Assembly (NCBI GenBank): GCA_021234155.1
Contig: JAJEKV010000002.1
Span: 19,395,592-19,459,591 of the forward strand
DNA length: 64,000 nt
Direction of reading: 5' to 3'
From: Isoetes taiwanensis
Taxonomy: Eukaryota > Streptophyta > Lycopodiopsida > Isoetales > Isoetaceae
Part shown: one piece after another, positions 25,173 to 36,668 of the stretch
Layout: each line of letters starts with the position of its first letter
Numbering within the stretch: the first letter of the stretch is position 1
Position numbers and translations under genes: made by a program
The notes under the pieces: generated by a model
What the model was told of the DNA's origin: nothing
Seen by the model: only the letters and a program-made list of their open reading frames with translations
Databases searched by the model: none

Positions 25173-25628
25173 CTATCCATAATAGTCCACACACTCCTCC
25201 TCTTCTTCCTCTGAGCTTTCTTCTGCCATCTCTTGGAGTATGGCTTCTGCAACATCTTCATCATCGGAGGAGAGGGCGTCCATGATAATCTGCTTCTTCT
25301 CGTCCTCCAATTCTTCTCGCCACTCCTCATCTGCTTCCTCCATTTCTTCTGCTATTTCGATCTCCTTCTCCAGCTCCTCATCTGAATCTGCAGGTGTGTG
25401 TGGGAACTCCGGGCTGCTAGCACTGCTACTAAGATTCTCATTTCCCAGGCGAAGCTTGCCCTCAATGAACAACTCCTCGCATTCATCCGGACTGTGGTGC
25501 GGAAGGCAGCCATAGCGGCATCTGCGGGAGGGGGGAAGTGATTTTTTGATCAATTTCTTGATCTTCTTCTTCGCCTCCCTGAGGCGAGTCCGGCGGGATG
25601 GAGCGGGCCGGGCAGCATGGCTCACCAT
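25173..25628 (-). CDS. Small basic-then-acidic protein, 151 residues, unrecognised
   Basis: The open frame extends upstream to 25751, but the part before the second Met is phenylalanine-rich and encoded by a GGAA-type repeat, so I choose the ATG at 25628, which lies in a strong context (ACCATGG). The protein then has a basic head (RRTRLREAKKKIKKLIKKSL), a cysteine-bearing middle (RRCRYGCLPHHSPDECEELF), and a long Glu/Asp-rich tail, likely helical, ending EEEEEECVDYYG. The split between positive and negative charge is typical of nuclear or ribosome-biogenesis proteins, but that is only inference. No intron is needed. Its low-complexity tail means chance open reading is possible, though the ordered composition argues for a real gene. 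Confidence 0.5.
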   Translation of the reverse strand: MVSHAARPAPSRRTRLREAKKKIKKLIKKSLPPSRRCRYGCLPHHSPDECEELFIEGKLRLGNENLSSSASSPEFPHTPADSDEELEKEIEIAEEMEEADEEWREELEDEKKQIIMDALSSDDEDVAEAILQEMAEESSEEEEEECVDYYG

Positions 25629-25751
25629 GGTAAGGAAGGAAGGAAGGAAGGAAAGAAGAAAGGCGCTAAAAAAGCAGGGCGCTGGAAGGAAGAAAGGATG
25701 GGCGGTTGAAGGAATGAAGGGTTTCATGCACGATATAGTAGTTGCATGCAA

Positions 25752-26244
25752 GGTTTCGTATAACTTAATAGGCGCGGTTGTAATTATGATTCCATCACAT
25801 CATATACAAATTATACCCAATACGAATTAGCTATCATTACTTTTGTTGAATTAATTACGCCCTAGGTTATCATTAATTCTCTATAGAATTACCCACATGT
25901 CAGCTATACTTACAACCTATTTTATCATTAATTTTGTATAATTATCTAGACCTCAGCTATACTTACAACCTATTTTTGCCTATACTTAATAATCTAGAAT
26001 TACGACCTATACTGAACTCTTTAGTACTACTAACATACACCCATTTTGCATAATTACCTACACCTCAGCTATACTTACAACCTATTTTTGGCTGCACTTA
26101 CAACATATATTTGCCCACTTAATAGTTTTTTTTGTATTTTTTGAAGTTCCCTTTAATCTATTCTCATAATTACTTTGTCCTTTTTTCGAACTAATATTAA
26201 AACATTTAACTTTATATAGGTGAAGCTAACATTGTTCTTGTAGG
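25752..26244. other. AT-rich region with loose tandem repeats
   Basis: CTCAGCTATACTTACAACCT recurs about three times between 25900 and 26090, interleaved with TTTTGTATAATTA-like blocks. A polypyrimidine stretch and TTGTAG at 26239-26244 form a plausible 3' splice site for the following coding remnant. Confidence 0.5.
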
Positions 26245-28626
26245 TCAATGGTGTGGACCACCCAAAGAGTGTTGAGGCTGAGACTACTAAGCAAATTATC
26301 CTCTACAGTAGGTTGGCTTGGAAGAATAAGAATGTGAAAGTGAAGTACCAATGCAATAAGGAGCTAGTAGGTGAAGGAACTATCATACTAGCTGATCCTA
26401 TCCAAGCTGTCAATGATGAAAGGTTAGGAGAGGATAAAGTGGGTGTGGCCATAACAAGTTTAGAAGAAAAATGGAAGGAAAAAGGGTCAAATCACCAGGA
26501 TTGCACTGCTTGTATTAAACAATTGGAGGTTCCATGCATCATGCCATGGCCTATAGCCTGCATTGAGTTTATAGGAGAATTCTTTTTACCAGAGTTAGAG
26601 GTTGTGGATGACACTGATTTTCTTAATGCACCTTCAATAGCTGCCAGGACCACATTTTCAAAGAAGAGGGCACACTAAGTGGTGAAACATTATCCTAGCA
26701 AGAGGTCCAAGTCAAGTAGTGATTGTTCACGTGAAACTATGTCTAAGGTAAGGGGAATGGAATGTTGTTGGGCTAATTGTGTTCAGAAGTTTGAAATTGA
26801 TGAATTGGTGGAAGCAAGAGCCACCTTCCAAGAGTATACTTGTGATGAGAGGAGGACTTACATGTACTCCATTCATGAGCTTGCACTTAAAGATGAAAAA
26901 TATCCAAAGAAAAAAAAATACCCATTGCTAGGGACATGGATATGTAAAGTTGCATGGATAAATATTTATGGCATTCCAATTTCATCTTTGCAAAAATGGC
27001 AAGCAAGTCATGCAAAGCGGAGCAACTTCTAGGATCCTAGCTGTTAGGGAGGTTTTTGAAAAATATGTTGAATTCAATGCTGAGAATATGCCACATAAAG
27101 GTAGGAAAGATCAACAGGGAAAAATAGTTGTCGAGAAGAGATTGCCATCCCATTGTACCCAGAAGAGCATATTGGAGGAAGTGAATGCTTTGCTTCGAGA
27201 ACTAATGGTACCTGCAATATCTCAACCCAGCTTCAGTAGACTATGGAGCAAGCACTTCAAGCATGTCACTATAGACACTTCGAACAACTTTGCAAAGTGC
27301 AACTTGTGTGCTAAGTTGAAAGAGATTCTGGATAAGACCAAGCAAGAAGTCAAAGGGCTAAGATAAGGGAGCAAATGAAAGATCACATGATAGACCAACT
27401 ATCATGTAGATCCACTTATTGGATGTGGAATACATTATCATGTTTGGAACCCAATAACTATGTTTGTATTATGCATGACAAGATGGATCAATCAAAGACT
27501 TGTTTGCCACAATATAGTTACATACCCAAGCAAATCAATAGAACTTATCCTTTGCAAGTCTCTCTGACAGGTGCAATAGTGTATGGCTCGGTGCCAATTT
27601 ATTATGGCCATTTTAGTTTGCAATTGTGGAGTGATGGTCCTGATTTTCATATTGGAAGTGTGATGAGGTGCTTGAGGAACTATGAGAGTGGTTATTCTGG
27701 TGACCTCCACAACCCTGGAGGTGGTAGCCAACTACTGTTCAGTGCATTGTTGGATAGAAAGCCTAATAATTTAGAGAAGTTTACTAAGGCAAGGTTTAGG
27801 AAGTCAGGTGCTTCTGAACATGTTGGAGCCTCAAGTTCACGTCCTCAACCTCGAGATCTACCACCAAAGTTCCTCCTCCAACTTGACAATTGTGCTGGAC
27901 AGAATAAAAACAGGTATATGTTCTCATTCCTATCTTATTTAACAGCTGTGGGTGTCTTTGAAAGAGTGAATTTAGGGTTCTTAATGCCTGGACATACTCA
28001 TGAGGATGTGGATGCATTGTTTGGAAAGTATAGTGCGCAGTTAAAATCCCAAACTGTGACCAATCTTCCTAGACTAATGGAAGATCTTAGTGAATGCATT
28101 TCACCTTCTCCTATAGGGTTGAGAGACTTGATAACACCTGAGGAAGCTGCTGATGTGGTTAGTAGTATTCGCAAGTCAATGGCTCCTCCAGCTGCTGAAA
28201 AACATTATGTTGGTCCTAGGAAAGGAAGGCCTAAATATCTCGGGCTGGAGGATTATGATCCCAAAGATGACTTGCTTTGCCATCAATTTGCACTTATAGT
28301 ATCAGAGCGCAAAGAGATATACCCTGTGTGGATGGGTTACACCATCTCAGCTGTTTGCAAAGAAGTGGGTGACCGCAATGTGAACAAAGTTCGTGTGGAG
28401 TGGTGGTGTCCAGTTAAATGCAATGGCAGAGGAAGAAAGGTATAGAGACTGTTGGACAAATAGATGAAAGAGAAACCCTATTGAAGGGGATGATTGGGTT
28501 GAGTTAGATACTATTTTGTTTTCATGGACCCCAAAGGTCATCCCAGGCAAGACTGCTAGGGTTACAATACCTGTGGAAGTGAGGAAGAAAGCTATGATAT
28601 CTCTAGGGGTCACTTCTGAGAAGTAA
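26245..28626 (+). pseudogene. Decayed gene of the DUF7869 type, probably transposon-derived
   Basis: Four coding stretches follow one another in changing frames. An N-terminal part (26245-26675) is separated by a single TAA at 26676-26678 from an in-frame continuation with CxxxC-like cysteines (MECCWANCVQ) and LGTWICKVAW. A frameshift near 26990, in a run of A, leads to 27000-27340; another near 27340 leads to the main block. That block holds FLLQLDNCAGQNKNRYMFSF and FLMPGHTHEDVDALFGKYS, the DNC...NKNR and GHTHEDVD signatures of DUF7869 proteins. A frameshift near 28430 and a TGA near 28481 follow, and the frame closes at 28626. DUF7869 is common in repetitive gene sets of plants and animals. 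An acidic-residue nuclease (DDE-like) role is suspected, not shown. All breaks are single events, so decay is moderate. Confidence 0.7.
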
Positions 28627-29392
28627 TTGGCATTATGTCACTCGACATGCATATGTAAAATATTTTCAATTTTTAATGCAATGATGTGTGCTGTTATAAA
28701 AAAAAAAATCACATTCTCGATACAAATTTACTAACCCGGGAAAAAGTTGTAGTGCCAAAATTGTCCAAAATCCTGACATAAATCCAATTTAAATGAATGA
28801 TGGTTCAGTCCTTTCTTGAACATCTGCAAATAACAAACATGTCATAAATTTGACTGAAAGATAATGAGGAATATGAGATATATTACTTGACGGAGAAACT
28901 GAGATGAATTTCTTTACATTTGGTGAGCTCTTATAATCACGGGTGCACCAGAACAGAGTAGCAAACATAAATAATAGATATTAGAGGCAAAGATCAGCTC
29001 GCGCCACATATTTCTACCACGGATCTACATGCCATCAGTTCACATTTTTCCACTACATATCCATAGATTACATAACTGAAAGCCATCGATCCACATATTT
29101 CTACCACAGATTAGCACGCTCGGTTACATAATTCCTGCAAAAAATAAAAAGGTCAAGAAAAAAAATTGGAAAGAGCAAAAGCGCTGGAAAATCCAAGGTC
29201 CTTCGAATCAATGGATGAGGCAGAAACGATGATCTGAGGCGCCAGTGTATTTCCTAAACAGATTAGGCTAACCTAACGGAAGCCATGGAATAAGGCTCCT
29301 ACACTAACAGCAAAGAGGCAACGAAAGGCTTGCAAAAACAACAATGGCCAGCCTATTCTGTGGCCAAGCAACACATTTTAAATCTTCCATTC
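28627..29392. other. Region without a gene; carries one shared 31-base block
   Basis: Positions 28775-28805 are identical to 45972-46002. Otherwise only AT-rich DNA is seen. Confidence 0.5.
28775..28805 (+). repeat. 31-base block shared with 45972-46002
   Basis: The block starting GACATAAATCCAATTT and ending GAATGATGGTT is the same in both places, each about 150-230 bases after the end of a decayed gene. The flanks do not match. A common 3' terminal piece of related elements is possible. Confidence 0.7.
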
Positions 29393-29449
29393 CACTACAA
29401 GAGAATAAGCAATCTAAGTCACTAGTTTCATCATTTATTTGCTTAAAAT

Positions 29450-29960
29450 CACACTTTCAAATTTTTTAGATTTTGATACAATAAGTGACGGTAGCTGTTG
29501 ATGAAATTGCATCATCTATATCGTCACTTGTAGCATCGCCAATAACAACAGTTGTAGTATCATATTTTATAACATTGTAGTGGCATAATAGTATCATTTG
29601 TAGTATCATCCATAGCTGCAGTTATAATATCATGCATTTTGTCTTTGTTGTGCTATAATAGTGTCAGCTATAGAATCAAATGTATTGCTATAATTAAGTC
29701 ATACGTAATATCACCACGAGCGCTATAATAGTGTCACCTATGGCATCATCTGTATTGCTATAATTAAATTACTCATAATGTCAACACAATGCCACATATA
29801 ATATCACGTGGAGGTTATAATTGTATCATTATTAACGTCAAGTATAATATCATGTATTGTTACAAATTATACCATAATTATATCAAATATAATTCCATCT
29901 CTTCCATCATCTAGAAGCCCTGTATAAAATTGGGGTCCGAAAGATTTAATTCAATAGTTC
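29450..29960. repeat. Left sub-terminal short-repeat array of the CACTA-like element
   Basis: Degenerate units built on GTATCATTTGTAGTATCATC and TATAATAGTGTCACCTATG recur about a dozen times. The reverse-complement style occurs at the other end of the element. Confidence 0.6.
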
Positions 29961-30666
29961 AATTACCTAATATATCAGATGTTATTTTCAATGGTCTAGT
30001 TATATGAAATATATATAAAAATAGTACACATTATGTACAAAGTATATATAGAAAGGCAATATAAGAAATGCTTGTGAGCATTTGGTATACAAATTAGCAT
30101 AAGAATAGAAGGAATGCAGCATACGTTTTTCTAACCTAGAAAAAAACCAAAGGATGCAGCATACACAGAAAAATCTTTCCTAATTGCCCCATTGTTATTG
30201 CCCAGAATGTAATGGTCACTCAATGTCTTCCTCTTGCATTAATGTTTGCAAAGTATACATTTTTGCCATGCCAAGTGCAATGACAAGTGCGATGCAATTT
30301 TCAAGCTGAAGTATGTCTTTCCAAATATCCTGCCTACGCATCCTGCCTGGCAAATACTGCCTGCCAAATCTGGACTGCAGCACCACAATGATATCAGACG
30401 GGCATGTGGCATAGCCACCAAGCTTATGCCTATCTACCATGTAGAAAATCCAGATGTAATCCTTGCTGCCCAATAGAACCATGAGTGCTGTTGAGGAGGT
30501 TTGAAAATGACATCTTGTATACAATTTGGAAGCTTCTCTTTTGCTAATTGATGAACCAGTTATTTATCTACTTCAGCTCAAGTCCAGTCTCCTGCACTAG
30601 CACAACTTATATTTAGTGCTCGTTCAATGTTAAAGTAAATATTTTAAAGTTTGACCACTGCCTTTT

Positions 30667-31075
30667 TGGCGTAGGATAGTCTTACCCTGGATTGGGGGAT
30701 CCCGGAGGTGTGATCCCGGAGGACGGGATCCCGAAGGACGTGTGATCCCGGAGGGCGGGATCCCACTGTTAACTGCGCAGTTAAAAGGTGACTGCGCAGT
30801 TTAGGGCCATTTTTTGGCCGGATTTTTGCTTGCTGATAGCAGCGGCGCTGCCCTCTCTTCCTCCTTGGCATCAAACTACAGCTCTTCTCAAACCCATTCC
30901 GACCAACCTCGCACAAACCCCAGCCGATTCCGTGGAGGATCGGCCAAGAAAAAAGCATAAGAAGACTTTGCTGATTTTCGGAATAATGGGCTTTTTTTTT
31001 TCGCAGTTACTGCACAGTAAGGGGATCCTGCCCTCCGGGATCACACGCCTCTGGGGATCCCGTCCTCCCTTTTTT
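30667..31075 (+). mobile_element. hAT-type MITE, copy 1, right end incomplete
   Basis: GGCGTAGGATAGTCTTACCC at 30668 and the inner blocks ACTGCGCAGTTTAGGGCC and CACAGTAAGGGGATCC match the element at 34035-34424. GGATCCCG-type palindromes are more numerous near the left end. The right terminal inverted repeat is missing: the similarity stops in a run of T near 31073. Confidence 0.55.
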
Positions 31076-31333
31076 TATGCTTACTGTTGGATATTGCCAT
31101 TTAGCATGAGCATGCCACCAGGCTATAGGAACAGAGATTGTGTTGTGTCTCCAGGGAGCTTGTCAGTGCGCCTTACATGTACTGTCCTTGCACTTGCTCT
31201 GTATCCCTTCATTATCTCTTGCAAAATAATATTACTATCAGTATTTTATAATCACTTAGAAACATGCTTCTGAACTTCAAACAAGAATTACCTGCGTCAA
31301 TTCAAGCTTGGGCTCTTGTCTAACCCCGTCTTC

Positions 31334-31665
31334 TTTCAGTTTCAGTCATTATCCTGCCAATAATCACTTTCTGCTTGGCCTTCCTCATCATCTGACATGG
31401 TTGAACTAGAGTTGCATTCTCGTTGTGTTACCTTGTACACAGGCAGCTTAAGCCATGTGTTAAATTTTTCAAATTGTAAATCTTGTTGGCCCGATCCATA
31501 AGTCTTCTTTCAATTCCAGTCATTATCCCGCCAATAACCATTTTCTACTTGATCTTCTTCATCATCTGACATGGTTGAACCAGCGCAGCGTTCTCCTGGT
31601 GTTACCCCTGTACACAGGCAGGTTAAGCAATGTGTTAAGTTTTTCAATTCGTATATCTTGTTGGC
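31334..31665. repeat. Tandem duplication, unit about 174 bp
   Basis: TTCAGTCATTATCCTGCCAA near 31338 and TTCCAGTCATTATCCCGCCA near 31511 open two copies that share CATCATCTGACATGGTTGAA and TACACAGGCAG and differ by about one base in ten. Confidence 0.8.
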
Positions 31666-34026
31666 TAATAACTGATATCAACATAAACAGTATCCATGAT
31701 TCATGATTAACTAGAGTTTCTGTTTATTATTTTGCAGATTCATTTTACCCAAAGTCCACATGTAAAAACGAGTCTCATCTTCAAAGCAAAAAAGTATTGA
31801 CTGCCGTGTAAAATAATAACAGGGATAATCTTACCAGTCAAGCTTAGAAGATGATCTCGTAAATAACTGCTTCTTTAGAGCCATGTGTGGGCGGAGCACT
31901 GTGTGGCCACGGAGCACTGGGAGCGTACTGCAACGGAAAGGAAGGGAAGATTTCTTGGAATCTGCTATCTCGGTTACTGCTTGACAAATAGCAAAGCGAA
32001 TGGATTCGACACCTGGGGGGCAGCTGCAAAGAAGTCCGACCACAGTGAGAAGGAAAGAACTTTAAAGTACAAGCTGCTATCGTTTGCTTCTCAAGCAACA
32101 AATCTGTAAGAAACCAAACCATGTAATAGCAGTTTGAGGATTTTGGCTGCTGCTATCCAAGATCCAATGCGTTTTCTACTTCCGGTTTTTCCATATTGCA
32201 TTTTGGGCGCCGACGCCAAAAGCTCTGTGCCAAAATATCACAGCAAAATTTAGCCCTAAATGTTTGCATAACCCTCATTGTAAGCAAAATTTTTCCTTAA
32301 TTATTTCGCCATAAAATTGTTGGTACGCATATATACACATACAAGAAATTTGGGCTGGCGGAGCCACTGCCCTAATGCACACATGGGAGTTCGCTCGCTG
32401 AAGGTTCCTAGGAGGAACTTGGCGGCGGTGAGCGGCGGCGCCGCTAGGTTCTTCCCATGAACCTTTAGGTAGCGTAGTTTCCCCAACATGTTCTACCGTA
32501 CCCCATATTACCCCTATAGATTGGTATGTAGATTAAAGAGTAGAATCGCCTGCAAATCGAAAGCTCTGTAGATTGGAAGACATAGCAGAAGACACGAAGC
32601 TCCTACTTTCTTTTGTTTTGCCCCTACTCTGTTTCAAGATACAGAGCCTCTGATGATTTTTGGCATTGTTATGGTCGTGGAAGCACTAGTTTTGCTGCGA
32701 ATAATATACAGAATCATCATTTGTTGCCGATTTGCATGCATCATGTCGATTGTGACGTGCTTTTGCGTCCCACAAATATTTCCCACAAATCCACACTTGT
32801 CGTTGCGTCATAGCCAATTCCATCAAGACCTCCAAGAACCGATTTTGCTGTTTAAGGTATGCAACCGACTTTATTTTGCAAAATGCAAAATGTTTTGACT
32901 GCTTTTTCTTGATCTTTGATGATTATTCCCTTGCTCCATCTTCAGATATCTTCTCCCTTTCAAGAGATTCTGTAGATATCAGAAGGTCTTGTGATCCACA
33001 GATCCGTATTTAGAAGCAGGGCCCTGATCTGTAAAACTCTGTTGGCGGCACCACCAGAGCAGGAAGCCCAAAATTACTTGGAATACAAAACTGCGATAAT
33101 CTAGGGTGACGTATGTTACAAATCCAAATACAACCATTGGTGCAAAACCGTGTAGAGAGGAGATATCTTCAAATATCTTTAGGTCTTTACATGAGAATAT
33201 GTTCAATGCGTATGGTTGGGAGTTGAACTCAAAGATAATGTATGCTTGGATCCTCATCTAACATGCCCCATATATGCAGTTTCGTGTTACACCTATTTAT
33301 AAGAGCTCTGATCTCTTAATACAACTTGGGATCAACCTAGGTGTGTGATTAGTATTAGCCAACATGGAACTAATGCTTAAAAGAGCGTAAACGAACTAAA
33401 AATATAATCAGCCTACCCTAAAGGTTCAATTTTGCCATTAATGGTTAAAATACCATACTAGAAAAGGGTGATCACCGAATAAGCGGGTGCTCACCAGCGA
33501 TGGCCGAAAGCCATCGAGTTTAGGCACCATCTCTGCCCGATTTTGATTGATTGAACAAAGGGGGGGGGGAGGGTTCCAGGTGCAAATTGCTCTAAATTGA
33601 ACCTTGCATTTGCATGTCCAAATTACGCAAGCTTTGAATGAAACGCAGCAAAAAATCACCACACAAATTGACAAAAAAAAAAACACCTTGGAGCTACAAA
33701 TTGAAAAGAACCACCAGATTAGAGCCAGAGGATTCAAAGGGTTCTTCAATTAGCGGTATCGTGGCACAACCTTAGTTTCGTGGCACAACCTTAGTTTACC
33801 AGGTAGGCAAAGGTTACTATAAAATTTCTTTGGTAGATATTCTCCCCCATTTGCTAGTGAATTTGGTGCAATTCTTCCCCATTGGATTGTGCTGCGAGTG
33901 AGAATTGCAGCAATTCAGTTGAAACTCCAGTTTGTCTACCAACAGATTGACCAAATAATAATATTTTAGATTATGATGTTGATGAAAATGTAGAGATTGG
34001 TAACGAGGCCCCACATTTGGTGATAG
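31666..34026. other. Interior of the CACTA-like element without recognised genes
   Basis: Short open frames occur on both strands but none carries a domain. A GC-rich palindromic patch lies at 32385-32460 (GGCGGCGGTGAGCGGCGGCGCC). A 19-base unit GTGGCACAACCTTAGTTTC is repeated twice at about 33762-33799. Confidence 0.4.
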
Positions 34027-34034
34027 AGGATATT

Positions 34035-34424
34035 GGGCGTGAGATAATCTTACCCTGGATTGGATCTAATCCTCTGAGATATCCACATGGGACTTCCTCC
34101 TCTAGGATCACGTCGTCAACGGGATCTTCTCCTTCGAGATCCCACAGTTAACTGCTCAATTAAAGTGTAGCTGCGCAGTTTAGGACCGATTTTTGGCCGG
34201 ATCGTTTAGTTTCTCCTTGGATCCTACGTGCTTCTCTTCTCAGCCCATTCCAATCATCCTTGAAGTGATGCCGTTCAATTCCGTGTTGAATTGAGAGAGA
34301 AAAAACAACTATAAAAAACTTTGATTTTCCTTATAAGGGGCCATTGTTTTGCACATTAACTGTGCTGTAAGTGGGATCCCGTCCTCTGGGATCCCCCAAT
34401 CCAAGACAAAATGATCCCGCGCTG
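34035..34424 (+). mobile_element. hAT-type MITE, copy 2, complete, with 8-bp target duplication
   Basis: The 390-base element opens GGGCGTGAGATAATCTTACC and closes, on the minus strand, with CAGCGCGGGATCATTTTGTC. Both ends run into TGGATTGG. It is flanked by AGGATATT (34027-34034) and AGAATATT (34425-34432), seven of eight bases alike. An 8-base duplication and a CAGCG-like end are the marks of the hAT superfamily. It has no coding capacity. Confidence 0.65.
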
Positions 34425-34439
34425 AGAATATTGCACACG

Positions 34440-34990
34440 ATATAAGAGATGAGGTGGCACTTGGAATTTTGCCAATAGAATCTTTTGCTTTTTGTCAATA
34501 GGAATTTGAAGAAGGTAGTATCATTACAAATGATATTCCAATGGTCATAAGCATTAACACTTGTATTGTCATTATAAAAAATACAAGAAGTAATGATATT
34601 AAGAGTGACATAAGCCGTGATATTATCCATGATGCTATTATCGACACATATAGCATCATATGCTAGCACTGATATAATATTGTCAATATGTGATACTATC
34701 GGTGAAGCTATGGGTGATAATGTAACTGGCATAAGCTATAACACTTATATTGTCAATAACACCATTGGAGTAATAAATGATGTAATGTTGATGCAATATG
34801 TGATATTATTCATGACACTATTAGTAACACATATATTGTCATTAATTAGTACTGATATAATTGTTGAGCAAATTTATGACGATGTTGATGATGTTATAGA
34901 TGATAGAATCTTATCATTCATAGTGCCATTGTACCTTGAATATCATTATTTATATCACTTAGTACTTTTTTAAATTTTAGGTGATATTAA
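34440..34990. repeat. Right sub-terminal short-repeat array of the CACTA-like element
   Basis: Degenerate units built on GTGATATTATCCATGATGC and ACTGATATAATATTGTC recur across the region, in the orientation opposite to the array at 29450-29960. Confidence 0.6.
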
Positions 34991-35021
34991 AGTGATGAAA
35001 AATGACTATCCTCTTGTAGTG

Positions 35022-35894
35022 TTATAGTTTGCGTTTAAAACCGTGTGATTTGAGACCCTGTTATTGCAAGAGGGAGTAAATGGGTCATACCTGCTCCAAC
35101 AATTCCTCTGGAGATTTTGACGCGTTGTTCCTGCAATTTGTAAGAGTCTACTTGCAAGAGCAATTTGCTACTGACGATTAGCTCATGCCTCGTTATTTTG
35201 CAAAGCCCCAAAATAATGGTAGGCAGAAGAGCTTGATGTAGCTTGGATTGGAGATGGACAGACGACGATCTGCAGATGGATCGGCGTGAATTTGTTGAGA
35301 GTTTGGAGTTGAAAGCAGAAATTGAAGCTCCTCCACCGTATCCACCATAACGGCTGCCATGCTACATAATGCCATACCCACCACCATAACGCCATATACA
35401 CTGCCCACCGACCAAAGAGAAAAACCAAAAACCAGCACAAATATATTTTCCGGTTCCAAAACTCACGCTTTTGCTCCAAAGAGGAGGAGGAGGTTGAGGG
35501 CTATTTTTTTTTGTTTTTGTTTGTTATTTAGTTTTTTGTTCAGGAAAGCGAGCTGGGCATCTCCAAAAAAGGCCTCAACTGATGATTATGAATGGAGCTA
35601 GGCATCTCCTTAAACTGCCTAGAACTTTTGTTATTTTGGAACAAAGAGCTGGGCAACTCTAATAAAAGGCCCTCCTTATGTAAAATATTTTGCTGGCAAT
35701 ACAAGGAGTTACTGACTGTAATATGTTTCTTTAGTTTCTACTCTCACTTTAATACAGCAATGTAATTTCTTCAGAAGCTGTTTTGAATTCTGGCTCTTTC
35801 ATTCTTAATTTTGAGAGAGCTCAATCTTAGATTTGAAAACATGCCAAGATGCGAAATAAGTTTGTGTGCAAAATGTTTAAATTGTACAGTAGTC
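35022..35894. other. Region without a recognisable gene
   Basis: Open frames at 35183-35601 on both strands overlap and carry no known domain. Two short similar blocks (GAGCTGGGCATCTCC near 35549, GAGCTAGGCATCTCC near 35595, GAGCTGGGCAACTC near 35647) suggest local duplication. Confidence 0.4.
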
Positions 35895-36163
35895 CAATAC
35901 ACGTCTGGCGTGAATTGCATACAGTAACTAGCTTTCTTATCTTAGTATTTCCTCTTACAAAAAAAACTTCTGCTAATTATATTAATGCATTCAATGAGTT
36001 TACACTTCAAAAGACTTCTGCTAATTACAGTAGTGCATTTAAATTATAAATGAATGGAATTCGCGCGTGGCGTGAAATCACTAATTTTTTTCCTCTCTAA
36101 CTTACAGATTTATGAATTCGTGCCTGGCGCGTATTCAACTGAACACACGCCTGGCGCATATTC
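35895..36163. repeat. Four more copies of the quasi-palindromic motif
   Basis: Copies at 35895-35918 (CAATACACGTCTGGCGTGAA), 36057-36081 (GAATTCGCGCGTGGCGTGAA), 36114-36136 (GAATTCGTGCCTGGCGCGTA) and 36141-36163 (ACACACGCCTGGCGCATATT). They stand just before a coding-like segment at 36274. Confidence 0.65.
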
Positions 36164-36273
36164 AACTGAAGTTCCTCCTGTGCCAGAAGGACATTTCTTG
36201 CCAGGGCCTATGCCAATTTTATAGTTTCGTGAAGGTCTTGATATTTACTGCCATATTATTCGTTCTTGGTGAG

Positions 36274-36522
36274 ATGTGGTCGGGGATGGCTACAAGCATA
36301 GGCTTATTCAATGAGTTGTGACGTGCTCTTGAGGGGCTTGAAATGGAGAATGCTCAGCTGAGAACGAGAGTTGCAGACCTCGAAGCTATTTTGGGTAATA
36401 TCCCAATAGCTGCACCATCTAATTTGCCAGATTCTTGTGTGCCAGCTTCTCTTGTTACAACAACATTTGAGACTACTGTACCAGCATTTGAGACTACTGA
36501 GGAACAACACACAGAAGAATAA
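36274..36522 (+). pseudogene. Short coiled-coil coding segment with one stop
   Basis: From the ATG at 36274 the frame reads MWSGMATSIGLFNEL, then a TGA at 36319-36321, then a leucine-heptad stretch (GLEMENAQLRTRVADLEAIL), GNIPIAAPSNLP and a Thr/Glu-rich end, closing at 36520-36522. The segment LEAILGNIP resembles ESTLGNIP in the large unknown gene at about 44830, in a similar place after a charged helix, so it may be a piece of a second copy of that gene. Confidence 0.4.
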
Positions 36523-36668
36523 CACACAGATGTAATTAAAACAATGTAAAGAGTGTCTAGTGTTTTGTAAATTCCTGAATGGTCTGGTCTGCAGGCCTTA
36601 TAGTTTTGAAATTTTGAATGAATGGTCTGGTAGTATGCAAGCGTTTTAATTTCATACATATGACAGAA

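Larger units (their letters stand above)
29393..35021. mobile_element. CACTA-like DNA transposon, non-autonomous, 5.6 kb
   Basis: The left end reads CACTACAAGAGAATA at 29393. The right end, on the minus strand from 35021, reads CACTACAAGAGGATA. This is the CACTA (En/Spm, CMC) terminal inverted repeat. Both ends are followed inwards by several hundred bases of degenerate AT-rich short repeats in opposite orientation, as the sub-terminal arrays of this superfamily are. The 3-base flanks are TTC and TTA, so the target duplication matches in two of three bases only. I find no transposase domain inside. The interior contains two hAT-type MITE copies, a 174-bp tandem duplication and unassigned DNA, including a minus-strand open frame at 30216-30524 of unknown meaning. 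Confidence 0.6.

Noticed and set aside
34331-34973. Open frames on both strands rich in Ile/Ser/Asn
   Set aside because: They arise from the AT-rich sub-terminal repeat array and overlap each other.
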